From: JAEUUM01 sp038326165
GTDB taxonomy: Bacteria; Bacteroidota; Bacteroidia; Chitinophagales; Saprospiraceae
Assembly (NCBI GenBank): GCA_038326165.1
Contig: JBBQJT010000013.1
Location: 6,901-70,900 of the forward strand
DNA length: 64,000 nt
Direction: 5' to 3'
Part shown: positions 44,192 to 53,526 of the stretch, piece by piece
Position numbering within the stretch: the first letter of the stretch is position 1
How the letters are laid out: every line of letters starts with the position of its first letter
Notes under the pieces: generated by a model
The model's database searches: none
What the model saw: only the letters and a program-made list of their open reading frames with translations
Told to the model about the DNA's origin: nothing
Position numbers and translations under genes: made by a program

Positions 44192-45952
44192 TCAATGTTG
44201 AAATTTGACGACAATTTTGCTTGAAATTCTTGCAACAGGGTAACGTTTTATGCTGGGTTCACTCCAAGGCGATAGTTTATAAACCCAATCCAGTATCTCC
44301 TCCGGAGAATCCGCAAACTTCGGATCTGCCTTTTTCTTCGCTTCTAGCTCCGCTCTAACATTGGGGTTTGACTGCAGGAATTCAGCAGCCAGATCTTCAA
44401 ACACATAATCTGAAAAATACTCCTTGCGCATCAGAATACCGTCAAAGAATCCCCAGCGCATAAATGCATCAGGTGCTTGTGGCTCCAATGTCTCCATGAT
44501 ATATCGGATATTCTTTTGGTCGCAGGGCACAAAATAATCACCTGCTTTGTAGTTGAGGGTTTCAGTTGTTTTACTGACTGATATTTCACGATGATAATAA
44601 TGGCCCTCATAGGCTGCTGTCCGTGATTTTATGTCATCAATATAATAGGATTCCACCGTCAACTTTTCGGGCGATGCCAGTCTTTCCAATTCAACACCAT
44701 TCCATATCAATCGGTCGATCACTTCATGCCAAGCTTGGGGAATAATGTAAGCAAATGGTTTTTCAACACTAAGACTTGGCTTAAAATAATTGTAAAATGG
44801 GATGTCTTTGTTGACTGGTTCATTGCGGTCATAATACAATCTCTGTGCCCCTGTCACTTCGCTGGTTTTGTATTTGTGTTGGTAACCCATGAAAGGAATC
44901 ATATCAAATCTGGACTTATCGTGTTCCCATTCAAGCGGCACAATGGTCATATTGCGGTAATCCTCAAATGCTTGTTGATGGACTTCTTTAATCTTTGGCG
45001 CGTTGTCATGCACATATTCTAAAAAGCTCAATAGCACGTCATAGGTGGATTCTACTCTTGGCTTGTACGGTTTGAGCATATGTGTCTCGGGCATGAATGC
45101 GATACAGTGGTGCAGGGCTGCATACCCGCTCGAGTATCTGCCTGAATCCATAAAACCATTGATGCCAAAATCCAAGGGTGGGCCGTCCGAATCAACATAA
45201 GGCACTAAATCCCATCCTTTATCTTTCATCCGTTTGAACAGTTCCGGCACCATTGACTTGCGAACAAAATCTCTCTGAGTCGGTGCCATTTTATCCTCTT
45301 GGCTGGTTATCAACGTCATAACATGTTGGTAATCTGCCCCATTTGACGTGTGCGTATCAACCATAATTTCAGGCTGCCAAAAGTTGAATATTTTGTTGAA
45401 AGTTTGCGCATTGCGCGAGTCACATTTCACAAAATCGCGGTTCAAGTCAAGGTTCTTGTCATTTCCTCTAAATCCATAGGATTCCGGACCATCCTGATTA
45501 GCGCGGGTATATGAATTCCGGTTCAGGCAACCATCCACGTTGTAAACTGGTATGACCACGAGCACCACATCTTTCAAGTAAGCGACGTATTTGCCATTAA
45601 CAATAATGTCTCTGCAAAGCATCATACTGGCATCAATGCCTTCAGGTTCGCCGGGATGGATACCATTATTGATAAAAAGCACAATTTTGCCTTTATCTCT
45701 TGAAATATTCGGATCAAAATCTCTATCCATGTCAATTACAAAGCTGTGCAGAGGCTGGCCCGAATCAGTCATTCCCAAAGCTTGCCATTTGCAATTTTTG
45801 TTTTGATTAGCAAGTTTTTCATAAAATGCCATACATTCGCTGTAGGTAGCGGTTATCGCATTGTTTTTCTCATAAGGCGTTATAAAATCCATTTGCGCTT
45901 GAATTAAAATAGTGTAAAATCCAACCAGAAAAAGTACCAATAGGTGCTTCAT
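44192..45952 (-). CDS. M14-family zinc carboxypeptidase, exported
   Basis: 586 residues with a signal peptide (MKHLLVLFLVGFYTILIQA, then Q). The zinc motif HxxE is in NNGIHPGEPEGIDASMML and the third ligand His is in EIMVDTHTSNGADYQHVM. The Arg/Asn substrate pair lies in DKNLDLNRDFVKCDS, and a C-terminal Glu region follows. A long C-terminal beta domain (about residues 400-580) is added to the peptidase. It likely trims peptides or peptidoglycan fragments in the periplasm. Its start is only 28 bp from the divergent NTF2-like gene, and its 3' end is 114 bp before the clpB start. Confidence 0.9.
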   Translation of the reverse strand: MKHLLVLFLVGFYTILIQAQMDFITPYEKNNAITATYSECMAFYEKLANQNKNCKWQALGMTDSGQPLHSFVIDMDRDFDPNISRDKGKIVLFINNGIHPGEPEGIDASMMLCRDIIVNGKYVAYLKDVVLVVIPVYNVDGCLNRNSYTRANQDGPESYGFRGNDKNLDLNRDFVKCDSRNAQTFNKIFNFWQPEIMVDTHTSNGADYQHVMTLITSQEDKMAPTQRDFVRKSMVPELFKRMKDKGWDLVPYVDSDGPPLDFGINGFMDSGRYSSGYAALHHCIAFMPETHMLKPYKPRVESTYDVLLSFLEYVHDNAPKIKEVHQQAFEDYRNMTIVPLEWEHDKSRFDMIPFMGYQHKYKTSEVTGAQRLYYDRNEPVNKDIPFYNYFKPSLSVEKPFAYIIPQAWHEVIDRLIWNGVELERLASPEKLTVESYYIDDIKSRTAAYEGHYYHREISVSKTTETLNYKAGDYFVPCDQKNIRYIMETLEPQAPDAFMRWGFFDGILMRKEYFSDYVFEDLAAEFLQSNPNVRAELEAKKKADPKFADSPEEILDWVYKLSPWSEPSIKRYPVARISSKIVVKFQH

Positions 45953-45980
45953 TCACTTCAATTTAAAACTCGAAAATAAT

Positions 45981-46481
45981 ATGAATGCGCTAGATTTCAT
46001 GATTAAGTTCTCAACAATCTATATTCTGATTGTGGTTTGTTCTGTTAATGTCACTGCCCAGAATAAAGAAACCATAGTAGTCAATGGGTTTATGGATTCA
46101 TGGCACCACGCTGCTGCGGTTGGAGATGAAATGATATTTTTTGGAAGCATGAGCGAAAACGGCATTTACATTGGGACAGACAAGAGTGAACGATGGAACA
46201 AAAAAGAGATGGAAGTATGGAGCAAGAAATATTTCGATCTAGATTCAGCATGGGATTTTACGCCCATTGAACGAGACATACATTTCAGTGCAGATGGACA
46301 ATATAGTTGGTTCAACGAAACTCTGGAGACGTGGATGGGAGTATGTCGCGGCTCCGGAACCTTACACAAAAAGGATGGACATTGGCTCATTGATCAGTAC
46401 CACCTCTCTGTTACCGTGCCCAACGAAATCATCCAAAGTTTTATAGAACTGGTAGGTGTACCGAAGAAGCAGCAAAAATAA
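45981..46481 (+). CDS. Exported NTF2/SnoaL-like fold protein
   Basis: 166 residues with an N-terminal hydrophobic signal (FSTIYILIVVCSVNVTA, then Q). The mature part has the SnoaL_3 pattern: an N-terminal helix VVNGFMDSWHHAAAVGDEMIFFGSMSENGIYIGTD, then SKKYFDLDSAWDFTPIERDIHFS and VCRGSGTLHKKDGHWLIDQYHLSVTVPNE, where the last strand closes the cone. Catalytic activity cannot be assigned. A second ATG six codons in is an alternative start. The gene is divergent from the M14 peptidase with only 28 bp between start codons. Confidence 0.85.
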   Translation: MNALDFMIKFSTIYILIVVCSVNVTAQNKETIVVNGFMDSWHHAAAVGDEMIFFGSMSENGIYIGTDKSERWNKKEMEVWSKKYFDLDSAWDFTPIERDIHFSADGQYSWFNETLETWMGVCRGSGTLHKKDGHWLIDQYHLSVTVPNEIIQSFIELVGVPKKQQK

Positions 46482-46758
46482 TCATAACACAGTTTAAACC
46501 CGCGAGCTATGAAAACACCGTTTCTACGCATTATTATATTTGATTGGTTCTTTCAAGTGAGTTCGGTGTAATTGACTTTTAATAGCATTTTGAAGCCTCA
46601 TTTTTTATAGCTAACAAAAACTTAAACATTCGCCAGACTAAATATTGCAAATTCCCAAAACTATTTCATGAACTTTGGGTTATACGAACTCTTTCAAGTC
46701 ATCTTTTAATGGCTTAAAATTAATTTCTCGATGCGAATTTGTATAGTAAAAAATTAGA

Positions 46759-47406
46759 ATGAAATCGGAACAACAGCTTACCATAAACGTGCTGATGGCT
46801 ACATACAACACATCATTCAACATGTCTAAAAGGGCCATTGAATCGGTTTTAAATCAAGATTTTCAAGATTTCGAGCTAATTATTATCGATGATGGAAGTG
46901 ATTTTGATACCTCGGTTAAGCTGTTCGAATATGCCCATAATTTCGAAAATAAAATAAGCTACTTACGACATACAAATAGAGGACAATCTAACAGTATCAA
47001 TCGGGGAATTCGCCTTTGTAATAGTGCTTACATTGGCATAATAGATGCAGATGATGAATACAAAGCAAATCACCTTTCGACCTGCCTAAAGGCAATGAGT
47101 TGTTATGATTTAATTGCGACACACACCGACACAATCGTGAATGTAATTGACGATTATTATGTGCCAGATAAACACAACAATAATAACAACATCCATGTAG
47201 ATGATTGCATATTGTTTGCGACATTGTTTGGTAAAACGGAAGTTTTCAAAAAAAACTTTTTTGAAAATAAATATGCGGCCGACAGTCAATTTTATGAACA
47301 GGTTGCTAAAAACTATAAAGTTGCTAAACTTCCATCCCGCACGTATATCTATTACCGAAATCATATCAATAGTATCACTGCTAATATGAAACAAAATAAT
47401 GATTGA
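46759..47406 (+). CDS. Family 2 glycosyltransferase
   Basis: 215-residue GT-A enzyme. The nucleotide-binding start is INVLMATYNTSFNMSKRAIESVLNQDFQDFELIIIDDGSDF and the metal-binding DxD-type motif IIDADDEY; both are standard for GT2. It is short (typical 250-330), with little after the catalytic core. No membrane segment is present. It overlaps the next gene by 8 nt, forming a two-gene unit. Base composition is visibly more AT-rich than the clpB-M14 block to the left, suggesting an acquired surface-glycan gene pair. A possible promoter (TATATTTG, 46535-46542) lies in the 277-bp gap upstream. Confidence 0.88.
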   Translation: MKSEQQLTINVLMATYNTSFNMSKRAIESVLNQDFQDFELIIIDDGSDFDTSVKLFEYAHNFENKISYLRHTNRGQSNSINRGIRLCNSAYIGIIDADDEYKANHLSTCLKAMSCYDLIATHTDTIVNVIDDYYVPDKHNNNNNIHVDDCILFATLFGKTEVFKKNFFENKYAADSQFYEQVAKNYKVAKLPSRTYIYYRNHINSITANMKQNND

Positions 47407-48163
47407 AAGTATTGGTGACAAAATCCCTTCGAATTATATTTTTGCTACTTTGCTCACAGGTGTTTATGATGTAAATAGAAATGAAATTATAGATGACAAT
47501 GACTTCAGTATTATAAAAAAATGGTACGATTCTATCATTAAACTTCAATTAAATGCGATCGTTTTTCACAATACCTTTTCAAAAGAGATTGTTGAAAAGT
47601 ACAACAATGAGTATATTCAATTTATTGAAATTGAGTATAATACAAGCTTAAACCCCAACGTGTTTCGGTACTTCGTTTATCGGGACTATATCAAGGAAAA
47701 TTTTCATGAAATAGAAAATCTTTTTGTCACCGATATAACTGACGTGGAGGTTATTAATAATCCGTTTGAAAGTCATGTGTTTGCCGAAAATTCAGACTGT
47801 TTATTCTGTGGCGATGAGCTTGAAATTTTGGATAATGTCTGGATGCGAGATCATTGTAGTCACTTAAGAAATTCAATGCCTGATTTTGGTGTTTATGAAG
47901 CATTAAACCAGCATGAAACATTATTGAATTGTGGAATTATAGGCGCAAACATTACTGTTATGAAATTATTGTTCGATAAAATGGTAGCAATCCACGACTC
48001 CTTTTCTTATACCAATACATCAGATTACACTTTAGACATGGGCGTATTTAATTATGTAGCCCGAACTACATTTTTGCACAAAATAATTCATGGAGAACCA
48101 GTAAACACTATTTTCAAAAAATACGAAAGCCAGCGTACAGATTGTTGGTTTAGACATAAATAA
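47399..48163 (+). CDS. Putative nucleotide-diphospho-sugar transferase (GT-A-like)
   Basis: 254 residues, no signal peptide or membrane helix. A Rossmann-like start (NYIFATLLTGVYDVNR ... LQLNAIVFHNTFS) is followed by the probable DxD motif FVTDITDVEVINNPFE and by LLNCGIIGANITVMKLLFDKM, which resembles the acceptor/donor loop of small GT-A enzymes. The chain ends CWFRHK. I cannot name a CAZy family. It starts inside the preceding GT2 gene (8-nt overlap), so both probably build the same glycan. Its stop is followed after 1 bp by a decayed pentapeptide-repeat gene. Confidence 0.7.
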   Translation: MIESIGDKIPSNYIFATLLTGVYDVNRNEIIDDNDFSIIKKWYDSIIKLQLNAIVFHNTFSKEIVEKYNNEYIQFIEIEYNTSLNPNVFRYFVYRDYIKENFHEIENLFVTDITDVEVINNPFESHVFAENSDCLFCGDELEILDNVWMRDHCSHLRNSMPDFGVYEALNQHETLLNCGIIGANITVMKLLFDKMVAIHDSFSYTNTSDYTLDMGVFNYVARTTFLHKIIHGEPVNTIFKKYESQRTDCWFRHK

Positions 48164-48164
48164 A

Positions 48165-48423
48165 AGATGTCTGAATGGTATTAACCCAAAATCCGCATTG
48201 ACGTATTTTACTGAGTCCGACTTGACGAGTTCTATTTTTGAGAATTGCAATTTTTTACGTGCTACATTTGACCACACAATCATTGAGAAAGTTGACTGTC
48301 GGACTTCGTTCAATTGTTCCATTGACCCAGAAAATAATAGAATCAAAAAAGCCAAATTCTCCTTATCACAAGTTGTTGGACTTTTAAACAAATAACAACA
48401 TTGAAATTGACCACGCCAATTGA
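48165..48423 (+). pseudogene. Pentapeptide-repeat protein (Qnr/McbG-like) 3' remnant
   Basis: A reading frame without start codon begins 1 bp after the glycosyltransferase stop: INPKSALTYFTESDLTSSIFENCNFLRATFDHTIIEKVD, with the A(D/N)LxX period of pentapeptide repeats. It continues CSIDPENNRIKKAKFSLSQVVGLLNK, the conserved C-terminal cap of this family. A 1-nt shift near 48393 then leads to NIEIDHAN and the stop at 48421-48423. The 5' two-thirds of the gene is missing. Confidence 0.75.
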
Positions 48424-48907
48424 TACAGAACCCAGAATAGAAACGCTTGCAGAAAAAATATTGTTTGGTAAGCGAAAACGAATCACATTTGCTGACAACC
48501 AAACAAAAGCATTGTGGCAAAGTTTTATGCCAAGACGAAACGAAATCAAGAACAATACAAGTTCAGAACTCTTTTCGCTTGAAGTCTACAAAAATCCTGA
48601 ATTCTTTAATAAGTTTGATCCAACAGCGGAGTTTGAAAAGTGGGCAGCAGTCGAGGTTACTGATCTTGAAAGTCTACCAAGGGAAATGGAAATTACCACA
48701 ATGCCCGATGGAATATATGTAGTTTTTATGTGAAAAGGATTTCCCAGTGAAGGAGCTAAAACATATCAGTATATTTTTGGGACCTGGATTCATGATTCTG
48801 AATTTTTGCTGGACGACATGCCTCACTTAGCAGTTATGGGAGAAAAATAAAAAGGTGAAGACCCAAACTCCGAAGAAGAATTATGGATTCCAATAAAGCG
48901 GAAATGA
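48401..48907 (+). pseudogene. GyrI-like effector-binding domain protein, two in-frame stop codons
   Basis: One frame runs EPRIETLAEKILFGKRKRITFADNQTKALWQSFMPRRNEI...TAEFEKWAAVEVTDLE...MPDGIYVVFM, TGA (48731-48733), KGFPSEGAKTYQYIFGTWIHDSEFLLDDMPHLAVMGEK, TAA (48848-48850), KGEDPNSEEELWIPIKRK and TGA (48905-48907). This matches the GyrI-like/AraC effector-binding fold end to end, including the final LWIPI strand. The two stops fall where the family usually has Tyr or another aromatic residue, so simple point mutations explain both. The N-terminal TTG overlaps the pentapeptide remnant in another frame. Confidence 0.8.
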
Positions 48908-49075
48908 TGAAAGAACTGTTGGAAAACTTTTTTGCTGAATCCTTGATGCCAACGTTCATCAGAAAAGCAAACCAGGACACAACAAAAAGATATGAGACTG
49001 GTTTTAACATGGGTGTTTGAACTTATGCCTAACTAATTTGAAATTGATTTTCCAATACTAGAAGAAATCGTTTAA
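48904..49075 (+). pseudogene. Short unidentified gene remnant
   Basis: MMKELLENFFAESLMPTFIRK is followed by KRYETGFNMG and a stop (49018). A shifted frame gives VFELMPN, stop, FEIDFPILEEIV and a final stop at 49073-49075, reading like the tail of a small helical protein. No family is recognised. It continues the run of decayed genes that begins at 48165. Confidence 0.4.
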
Positions 49076-49102
49076 TTCAATAATTCGTAAAAATAAAAAA
49101 TT

Positions 49103-50161
49103 ATGATTAGATTAATTTTAATTACTTGCATCTTAGTAGCCTTTAGTGCTTGTGCACAAAAAAATGAAAAAGTTGCCGTTGCAATACCCACAATAAAGGA
49201 AAATATTGCCATTGATACGACCTGGACAGAAAAGATAGTAAAATCAGATGCGGAATGGAAAAAGTTGCTAACTGCCAAGCAGTATTACATTCTTATAGAA
49301 CATGGAACTGAACGACCTTTTAGCAGTGAGTTGTATGATATAAAAGAAGCAGGTATCTATGTATGCGCAGCTTGCCAGAACCCTTTGTTTTCTTCCTCTG
49401 CCAAGTTTAATTCAGGTACCGGCTGGCCCAGCTATTTTCAACCTTATTCCAATAAAAGTTTAAACGTAGCCTCTGATGACAGTCAAGGAATGAGCAGAGA
49501 TGCTTTGACTTGCAGAAGATGTGACGGACATTTAGGTCATGTATTCAATGATGGTCCAAAACCTACAGGAATGAGGTATTGTATCGATGGTGACGGATTG
49601 CTTTTCGTACCTGCCAAAACCACAAATACTCAGGCAATAGCAACTTTTGCCGGTGGTTGCTTTTGGTGTACAGAAATCATATTTGAAAATATAAAAGGTG
49701 TTTCTGAAGTAATATCAGGTTATTCCGGAGGCAAAGAAACCAAACCTACTTATGAAACAGTGGGCGCTGGTAAAACTGGTCATGCAGAATCTTTTCAAGT
49801 CTATTACGATCCAAATGTTATTTCATACAAAGACTTGGTTCGGGTATTTTTTGCTTCTATTGACCCTACAACTGTTGACGGTCAAAACCCTGATTATGGA
49901 AAGCAATACAGGACCATTGCTTTTTATTCCAATGATCTTGAAAAAGAAATTATTGATGCAAAAATTGTCGAAATATCTAAAGAATACAGCAAACCAATCG
50001 CCACTCAGCTAATGAAATTTGAAAAATTTTATGAAGCAGAAGCATATCACCAAGATTTTGTAAAACATAATCCCAACCAAGCTTATGTGAGAGCCGAAAG
50101 TATTCCAAGAAAAGAAAGAACCTTGGCGAAAGTCAAGGATTTGATAAAAAGTGGTTTGTAA
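49103..50161 (+). CDS. msrBA: Exported methionine sulfoxide reductase, MsrB-MsrA fusion lipoprotein
   Basis: Repairs both R and S methionine sulfoxide. 352 residues with lipobox FSAC (Cys17). MsrB comes first: zinc Cys pairs CAAC and CRRC, HLGHVFNDGP and the catalytic Cys160 in MRYCIDGDG. MsrA follows: FAGGCFWCTE with catalytic Cys186 and a second Cys, then VISGYSGG, TGHAESFQVYYDP and YHQDF. The order MsrB-MsrA is the reverse of PilB-like MsrA-MsrB fusions. Its lipid anchor places it in the periplasm or outer membrane, guarding secreted proteins against oxidation. It is monocistronic with a terminator at 50251. Confidence 0.95.
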   Translation: MIRLILITCILVAFSACAQKNEKVAVAIPTIKENIAIDTTWTEKIVKSDAEWKKLLTAKQYYILIEHGTERPFSSELYDIKEAGIYVCAACQNPLFSSSAKFNSGTGWPSYFQPYSNKSLNVASDDSQGMSRDALTCRRCDGHLGHVFNDGPKPTGMRYCIDGDGLLFVPAKTTNTQAIATFAGGCFWCTEIIFENIKGVSEVISGYSGGKETKPTYETVGAGKTGHAESFQVYYDPNVISYKDLVRVFFASIDPTTVDGQNPDYGKQYRTIAFYSNDLEKEIIDAKIVEISKEYSKPIATQLMKFEKFYEAEAYHQDFVKHNPNQAYVRAESIPRKERTLAKVKDLIKSGL

Positions 50162-50541
50162 AAGCAAGCAAAATATATAACAGCAAAAGTATTTGAGTAT
50201 TAAAATTGAAGAGGTAGAGTTAGCAAAAGTAAAGTTTCATAAATGGAATGAAAAGCCGTTTGAATTTGATTTCAGACGGCTTTTTTATTCGTTTCAATTG
50301 GAGTACAAATTATGAAAAAGGTAGTTAGGGCCTTGCCCGGAAACATAATCCTTTGTATATTGCAAGAATTATAGATCGCAACTGACTAAAAAGCGGTGAA
50401 ATGTAAACAATTATAATTTAGAGACATAAATTACAGATTTTTAATCCTTTAGAACTAATAGAAAGTTTGGGTTGACTGGAAAGATTGATGAAAGTAGTTG
50501 TCAGCGGCAAGGCCTCTAAAAACAATGGCAAAACAATAGGA
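50162..50541. other. 380-bp gap between msrBA and the helicase gene
   Basis: Apart from the terminator at 50251-50287 I see no gene or repeat. The stretch 50340-50540 is AT-rich and should carry the helicase promoter, but no exact TAnnTTTG was found. Confidence 0.5.
50251..50287 (+). terminator. Terminator after msrBA
   Basis: Stem AAAAGCCGT/ACGGCTTTT (9 bp, 16-nt loop) then TTTATT, 90 bp past the msrBA stop. Confidence 0.8.
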
Positions 50542-53526
50542 ATGATCAACAAAAAAATCACAATACTTATAGGAGAAGCCATTAGAGAAGGAAAATATCT
50601 AAGCATTACCTATAAAAACAAGAAGGAGGAAGTAAAACCTTTTTGGATATGCATTTTGGATATAAATGGTGATGACAAAATATTTGTTAACATGTTTAAT
50701 GTTACTAAAGATGAGCCAATATTAAAAAAGCCTCTTTCAATTGGTAGTATTCAAACTGCTGAAATATTGAAGTTTTCTCATTATGATGTTCCAGAAAAAT
50801 TGATAATAAAAATTAACGAGGATGCGAGTTTACAGAAATATGAATTTGATAGATTTGATAACAATATATTAAACTATTATTTGGAATGCTACAGAGCCAA
50901 TAATGATCTATTCATTCACAAATCCCATTTAATTCGTGAAATTGATTTGTCGGAATTAATTAATAAGAATCCATATAAATTATCAAATGAACAACATAAA
51001 CACATAATAAATGAAATATATAAAAACGATTATAACAAATTTCATGATTACAAACTTGCTCTATGTGAATTTTCAATAGATCTTGAATCCAAGGGGAAAT
51101 TTGTTGTTGTTTACAGAGAATTAACTTATGATCCAGTAAATAAAACAGTTCAAATAAGCAATAAAACATACTTTAATTCAAATTTCTATATTAAAGACAT
51201 AAAATATTCATTATCATACTATACTGATTTAAGCACAACCGATTTTGAAGAGCAATATTCGAATGACCCATTGGTTACTATTGAAATGTTAAAAGGCAAT
51301 TTTAAAACAGGAGAATTGCCAAACACAAGACCCGAAGTTGTTATTTTGGGATATTCTAAAATTGATATTTCAAATATTTATGAAGAAATAAATTCGGAGT
51401 ATAAAAGTAAAAAAATGCAAATTCCATTGATCGCATTTTTTCAAAATTCTTCTTTGTTTGATAGGAAAAATAGAAAAGAACCACATATTGTACTCTATGA
51501 TAAAAATGTAAATATTGACCAGCTTCGGACCATTTATAATTCCTTAAAATATCCAATTACCTACGTTCAAGGACCTCCTGGAACTGGAAAAACTCAGACT
51601 ATTTTAAATATAGTTGTGAACTGTTTAACAAATAATAAGACGTTATTGATTTCCTCAAATAACAACATTCCCATAGATGGAATAAAAAACAAATTGTATT
51701 TAGGGAAGTATAAAAATAAAGAGATTTTATTCCCATTTATTCGGATTGGAAATAATCAGTGCACAGCAGAAGCATTGTTAAAGATTAAAAGGCTTTATGA
51801 GTTTGAAACTAATGATGTTCCAAAGGAGACACTATTGCTAAATTTAAAGGAAAAGTCCAAAGACAAAAACAAATTACTGTTAGCCAAATTAAAAAATTAT
51901 GAAGAAAGAACAGACTTAGAGCAAAATTTGGAATTTATCAAAAGGCTCCTATCAAAAGGCAACTATTGGTTACTTGAACAAGAAAAAGAGAATCTTGTAA
52001 ATAGAATAAATGCAATTCCACAAACTACCGATGATAATGTAAAAGGCATATTTGAAATTATTGATGGTAGTCCTGAACTACTTCAATTTTTTTACTTTGA
52101 GTCCTTGAAATACAATAAAAGTTTAAAAAGCGAAGATTATCGTGCGTTAATTGAAATACTGTATATATCAGAAGAAACAGAACAAGTAAAAAAGTTTAAT
52201 GCTTGGATAGCAGATGACATAAACCTAGAAAAATTCACTAGAGTATTTCCCATTATCCTCACCACCAATATTTCCAGTCGTAGATTGGGTCAAAAATTTA
52301 AATTTGATTTATTAACTATGGACGAGGCAGGTCAATGTGATATTGCCACAGGTCTAATTCCCATTTCAAAATGTAAAAACATGGTTTTAATTGGTGACAC
52401 AAACCAGCTTAAGCCGATTGTAATGTTTGAAGAAGCTAAGAACAAAATATTAATGCAGCAATTTGACATAAAAAACGACTACGATTACTTCAACAATTCT
52501 ATTCTTTCAGTGTACAAAAATATTGACAATATTTCCCGTGAAATATTATTGAGTTATCATTATCGCTGTGGTAGAAAAATTATCAATTACTCAAATACTC
52601 GTTTTTATGAAGGAAGATTAAATCTTACTGAAATAAAAAATATTGGGACAGTAAAATTATTGGACGTTAATAATGCAAATCAAAACAAGAAAAATTCTCA
52701 ATTAGAAGAAGCGATTGCAATAGTAAACTACATAAAAGACAATAAACTATCAGATGTATTCATTATTACTCCTTTTAGAAATCAGGAAGATGTATTAAAT
52801 CATTATTTGGGTAAAGCAAAAGAAAGAGGTGAAATAGATACTTCTGTAAGTTGCGGAACAATACATAAAATTCAAGGACAAGAAAATAAAACCATTATCA
52901 TTTCAACTGCTATTTCAAGCAAAACTTCATCAAGGACATACGATTGGATCAAAAATAATAGCCAATTGATAAATGTTGGCGTAACAAGGGCCAAAGAAAA
53001 TTTAATTGTAGTAACCGACAAAAAGGCAATAGATATTTTATCCTGTAAAAACGATGATTTGTATGCATTAATTGATTACGTTGGAAAAAATGGGATTACA
53101 CAAATATCCCAAAGTGTGGTGAATAAATTTACGATAGGTTTTTCTAACAACTCAAAATTTGAAGACGAGTTTTATAAAACAATGCAACACTATTGCACTT
53201 TAAAAGACACTAAGTTTAATAGAAATGTAAAGGTTGTTGACTTGTTCCCTGAAGAAAAAAACAACCCATTACTGAATAAGAAAGAATTCGATGGCGTGCT
53301 ATATGAAAAAAATAATCCAAAAGTAGTTTTTGAAATAAATGGGCAAGAGCATTATCAAAATAAAAAGACTATACAATCCGATGGTTTTAAAATGGAATTA
53401 TTAAAAAGAAAAAATATTCGCCTGCTCATCATTCCAAATCAATATGTAAAACATTATGAATTTATACAAGAATTAATTAAAAAGTTCAACGGGGATATAT
53501 ATCAAAAAACACTGTTTGATGAATAA
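50542..53526 (+). CDS. SF1 (Upf1/Dna2-like) helicase fused to a DUF2726-like nuclease; candidate defence protein
   Basis: 994 residues from ATG 50542 (a TTG start 19 codons earlier adds a tail without homology). N-terminal residues 1-75 (LIGEAIREGKYLSITYKNKKEEVKPFWI) look like a WYL-type small beta domain. After a helical/beta linker comes the SF1 core: Walker A GPPGTGKT at about 344, Walker B LLTMDEAGQCD near 594, GDTNQLKP at 618, LLSYHYRCGRKI, HKIQGQENKTIII and VGVTRAKENLIVVTD near 812. Residues 870-990 form a restriction-endonuclease-like DUF2726 end (EFDGVLYEKNNPKVVFEINGQEHY, D...E). It stands alone and is strongly AT-rich (two 60-base lines counted gave 27% and 33% GC). Acquired anti-phage nuclease is inferred; DNA repair is the alternative. 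Confidence 0.85.
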   Translation: MINKKITILIGEAIREGKYLSITYKNKKEEVKPFWICILDINGDDKIFVNMFNVTKDEPILKKPLSIGSIQTAEILKFSHYDVPEKLIIKINEDASLQKYEFDRFDNNILNYYLECYRANNDLFIHKSHLIREIDLSELINKNPYKLSNEQHKHIINEIYKNDYNKFHDYKLALCEFSIDLESKGKFVVVYRELTYDPVNKTVQISNKTYFNSNFYIKDIKYSLSYYTDLSTTDFEEQYSNDPLVTIEMLKGNFKTGELPNTRPEVVILGYSKIDISNIYEEINSEYKSKKMQIPLIAFFQNSSLFDRKNRKEPHIVLYDKNVNIDQLRTIYNSLKYPITYVQGPPGTGKTQTILNIVVNCLTNNKTLLISSNNNIPIDGIKNKLYLGKYKNKEILFPFIRIGNNQCTAEALLKIKRLYEFETNDVPKETLLLNLKEKSKDKNKLLLAKLKNYEERTDLEQNLEFIKRLLSKGNYWLLEQEKENLVNRINAIPQTTDDNVKGIFEIIDGSPELLQFFYFESLKYNKSLKSEDYRALIEILYISEETEQVKKFNAWIADDINLEKFTRVFPIILTTNISSRRLGQKFKFDLLTMDEAGQCDIATGLIPISKCKNMVLIGDTNQLKPIVMFEEAKNKILMQQFDIKNDYDYFNNSILSVYKNIDNISREILLSYHYRCGRKIINYSNTRFYEGRLNLTEIKNIGTVKLLDVNNANQNKKNSQLEEAIAIVNYIKDNKLSDVFIITPFRNQEDVLNHYLGKAKERGEIDTSVSCGTIHKIQGQENKTIIISTAISSKTSSRTYDWIKNNSQLINVGVTRAKENLIVVTDKKAIDILSCKNDDLYALIDYVGKNGITQISQSVVNKFTIGFSNNSKFEDEFYKTMQHYCTLKDTKFNRNVKVVDLFPEEKNNPLLNKKEFDGVLYEKNNPKVVFEINGQEHYQNKKTIQSDGFKMELLKRKNIRLLIIPNQYVKHYEFIQELIKKFNGDIYQKTLFDE

